Of a DNA stretch of 6,544 nucleotides, positions 5,675 through 6,544 are shown piece by piece. The stretch covers positions 1 to 6,544 of the forward strand of contig CAKSXP010000103.1 of the NCBI GenBank assembly GCA_934515035.1, written 5' to 3'. The notes beneath the pieces are model-generated. The model did no database searches. It was not told where the DNA came from and saw only the letters and a program-made list of their open reading frames with translations. The position numbers were made by a program, and so were the translations under genes. Each line of letters starts with the position of its first letter. The first letter of the stretch is position 1. This DNA is from an uncultured Oscillospiraceae bacterium (GTDB lineage: Bacteria; Bacillota; Clostridia; Oscillospirales; Oscillospiraceae).

Positions 5675-6544
5675 ATGAACCATGAACCTGTTATAGTCGC
5701 ATATGGACGCAGCCCCTGCTGCCGGAGCAGAAAGGGCGGCCTGGCGACCACGAACCCGATCGATTACGCAGCGCAGACACTCAACGGCGTTATCGCCAGA
5801 GTTCCCCAGCTCAAGCCCGAGATGATAGACGACGTCATCACCGGCTGCGCAATGGCTACCAACGAGCTGAACATGAACGCCTCCCGCCTGATCGTCAACC
5901 GCGCGGGCCTGCCCGAGAGCGTGTGCGGACAGACAATAAACCGTTTCTGTTCCTCCGGACTTCAGGCCATAGCGACCGCTTCAAACGCAATACTTGCCGG
6001 ACAGATGAAGTGCGTCGTTGCCGGCGGCGTTGAGTGCATGACCAAGTGCTTCAGCCCGTTCCCCGACGAATATAAGAACAAATGGATCGTTGAAAACTAC
6101 ATCGGCGGATATATGGCCATGGGCGAGACCGCAGAGCGCGTTGCGGACGCATATGACATTTCCCGCGCAGATATGGAACAGATGGCCCTTGAAAGCCACA
6201 CCAAGGCCGCTGCCGCGCGCCGCGACGGCAAGCTTGCCCCGAGCATTATCCCCATAGTGACCGAAGAGGGCAGGACAGTCACCGAGGATGACGGCATACT
6301 CGCCGACGAAGAGGGCAATCTCAAGACCAGCCTTGAGAAGATGGCGGGCATGAAGCCCTGCTTCCGCGATAACGGCAAGGTCACCGCGGCGACCAGTTCC
6401 CAGACGACCGACGCCGCCGCCTATGTCATCGTCATGGAGGCGGAGATGGCGAAGGAACTCGGCATCAAGCCCATTGCAAAGCTCGTGGGCTTTGCCGTTG
6501 CCGGGTGCGACGCGACCATGATGGGCATCGGCCCCATCTATGCC
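5675..6544 (+). CDS. Thiolase, acetyl-CoA C-acyltransferase family (partial, C-terminus outside window)
   Basis: The first 290 residues of a thiolase are present; a full enzyme has about 390-400. I translated it from the ATG at 5675, which has GGAGGT 7 bp upstream (5662-5667). The nucleophilic Cys is Cys92 in NRFCSSGLQAIA (89-100). Other family blocks are AGGVECM (116-122), MGETAERVADAY (149-160) and MGIGPIYA (283-290). The second-half motifs with the catalytic His and second Cys lie outside. It condenses two acyl-CoA units or cleaves 3-ketoacyl-CoA; the N-terminal half looks more like the FadA type than the short acetoacetyl-CoA type, but direction cannot be decided. Odd points: the usual GNSSQ-x-x-DGAAA block reads ATSSQTTDAAA (239-249), and extra Cys residues occur at 15, 16, 84, 121 and 125. 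It reads away from the RidA-family gene and likely opens an acyl-CoA operon. Confidence 0.92.
   Translation, partial: MNHEPVIVAYGRSPCCRSRKGGLATTNPIDYAAQTLNGVIARVPQLKPEMIDDVITGCAMATNELNMNASRLIVNRAGLPESVCGQTINRFCSSGLQAIATASNAILAGQMKCVVAGGVECMTKCFSPFPDEYKNKWIVENYIGGYMAMGETAERVADAYDISRADMEQMALESHTKAAAARRDGKLAPSIIPIVTEEGRTVTEDDGILADEEGNLKTSLEKMAGMKPCFRDNGKVTAATSSQTTDAAAYVIVMEAEMAKELGIKPIAKLVGFAVAGCDATMMGIGPIYA

Overview
The window looks like a piece of a GC-rich, Gram-positive anaerobe, probably a gut-type Clostridia (Oscillospiraceae-like). That placement is an inference. It rests on strong GGAGG-type ribosome binding sites before every gene, GC-rich codon use with few TTA/CTA/TCA codons, AT-rich promoter islands, and family choices typical of that group (FCD-type GntR regulator, LarA-like protein, glycerate 2-kinase, fermentative thiolase). 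No RNA gene, CRISPR array, insertion sequence or attachment site was seen.

Positions 1-4748, minus strand: a compact five-gene unit read leftwards in the order LarA-like nickel-pincer protein (4748-3474), GntR/FCD regulator (3432-2755), glycerate 2-kinase (2762-1623), xylose-isomerase-like TIM-barrel protein (1596-712), and D-2-hydroxyacid dehydrogenase of glycerate dehydrogenase type (684 to beyond position 1). Gaps are 8 bp of overlap to 41 bp, so this is almost certainly one operon. Its promoter (4790-4818) carries two perfect inverted repeats, and a longer dyad lies just upstream. The gene content points to catabolism of an alpha-hydroxy acid through the hydroxypyruvate/glycerate node: racemisation or epimerisation (LarA-like), isomerisation (TIM barrel), reduction to D-glycerate (dehydrogenase), phosphorylation to 2-phosphoglycerate (kinase) and entry to glycolysis, with the GntR protein sensing a hydroxy-acid ligand. 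The actual substrate cannot be read from the sequence.

Positions 4749-4987: the operon control region, then a strong intrinsic terminator that ends the next gene upstream.

Positions 4988-5443, minus strand: a single-gene unit encoding a RidA/YjgF-family protein with its own likely promoter and terminator.

Positions 5444-5674: a divergent intergenic region with a promoter towards the RidA-family gene and another towards the thiolase.

Positions 5675-6544, plus strand: the first 290 codons of a thiolase (acetyl-CoA acyltransferase), running off the right edge. It is probably the first gene of a separate acyl-CoA operon.

The most interesting point is the LarA-like protein. It keeps the Arg, two catalytic His, the anchoring Lys and the nickel-ligand His at nearly the spacing recalled for Lactobacillus plantarum lactate racemase. 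It appears to lack the substrate-site Asp, and it sits in a glycerate-type operon rather than a lactate one.
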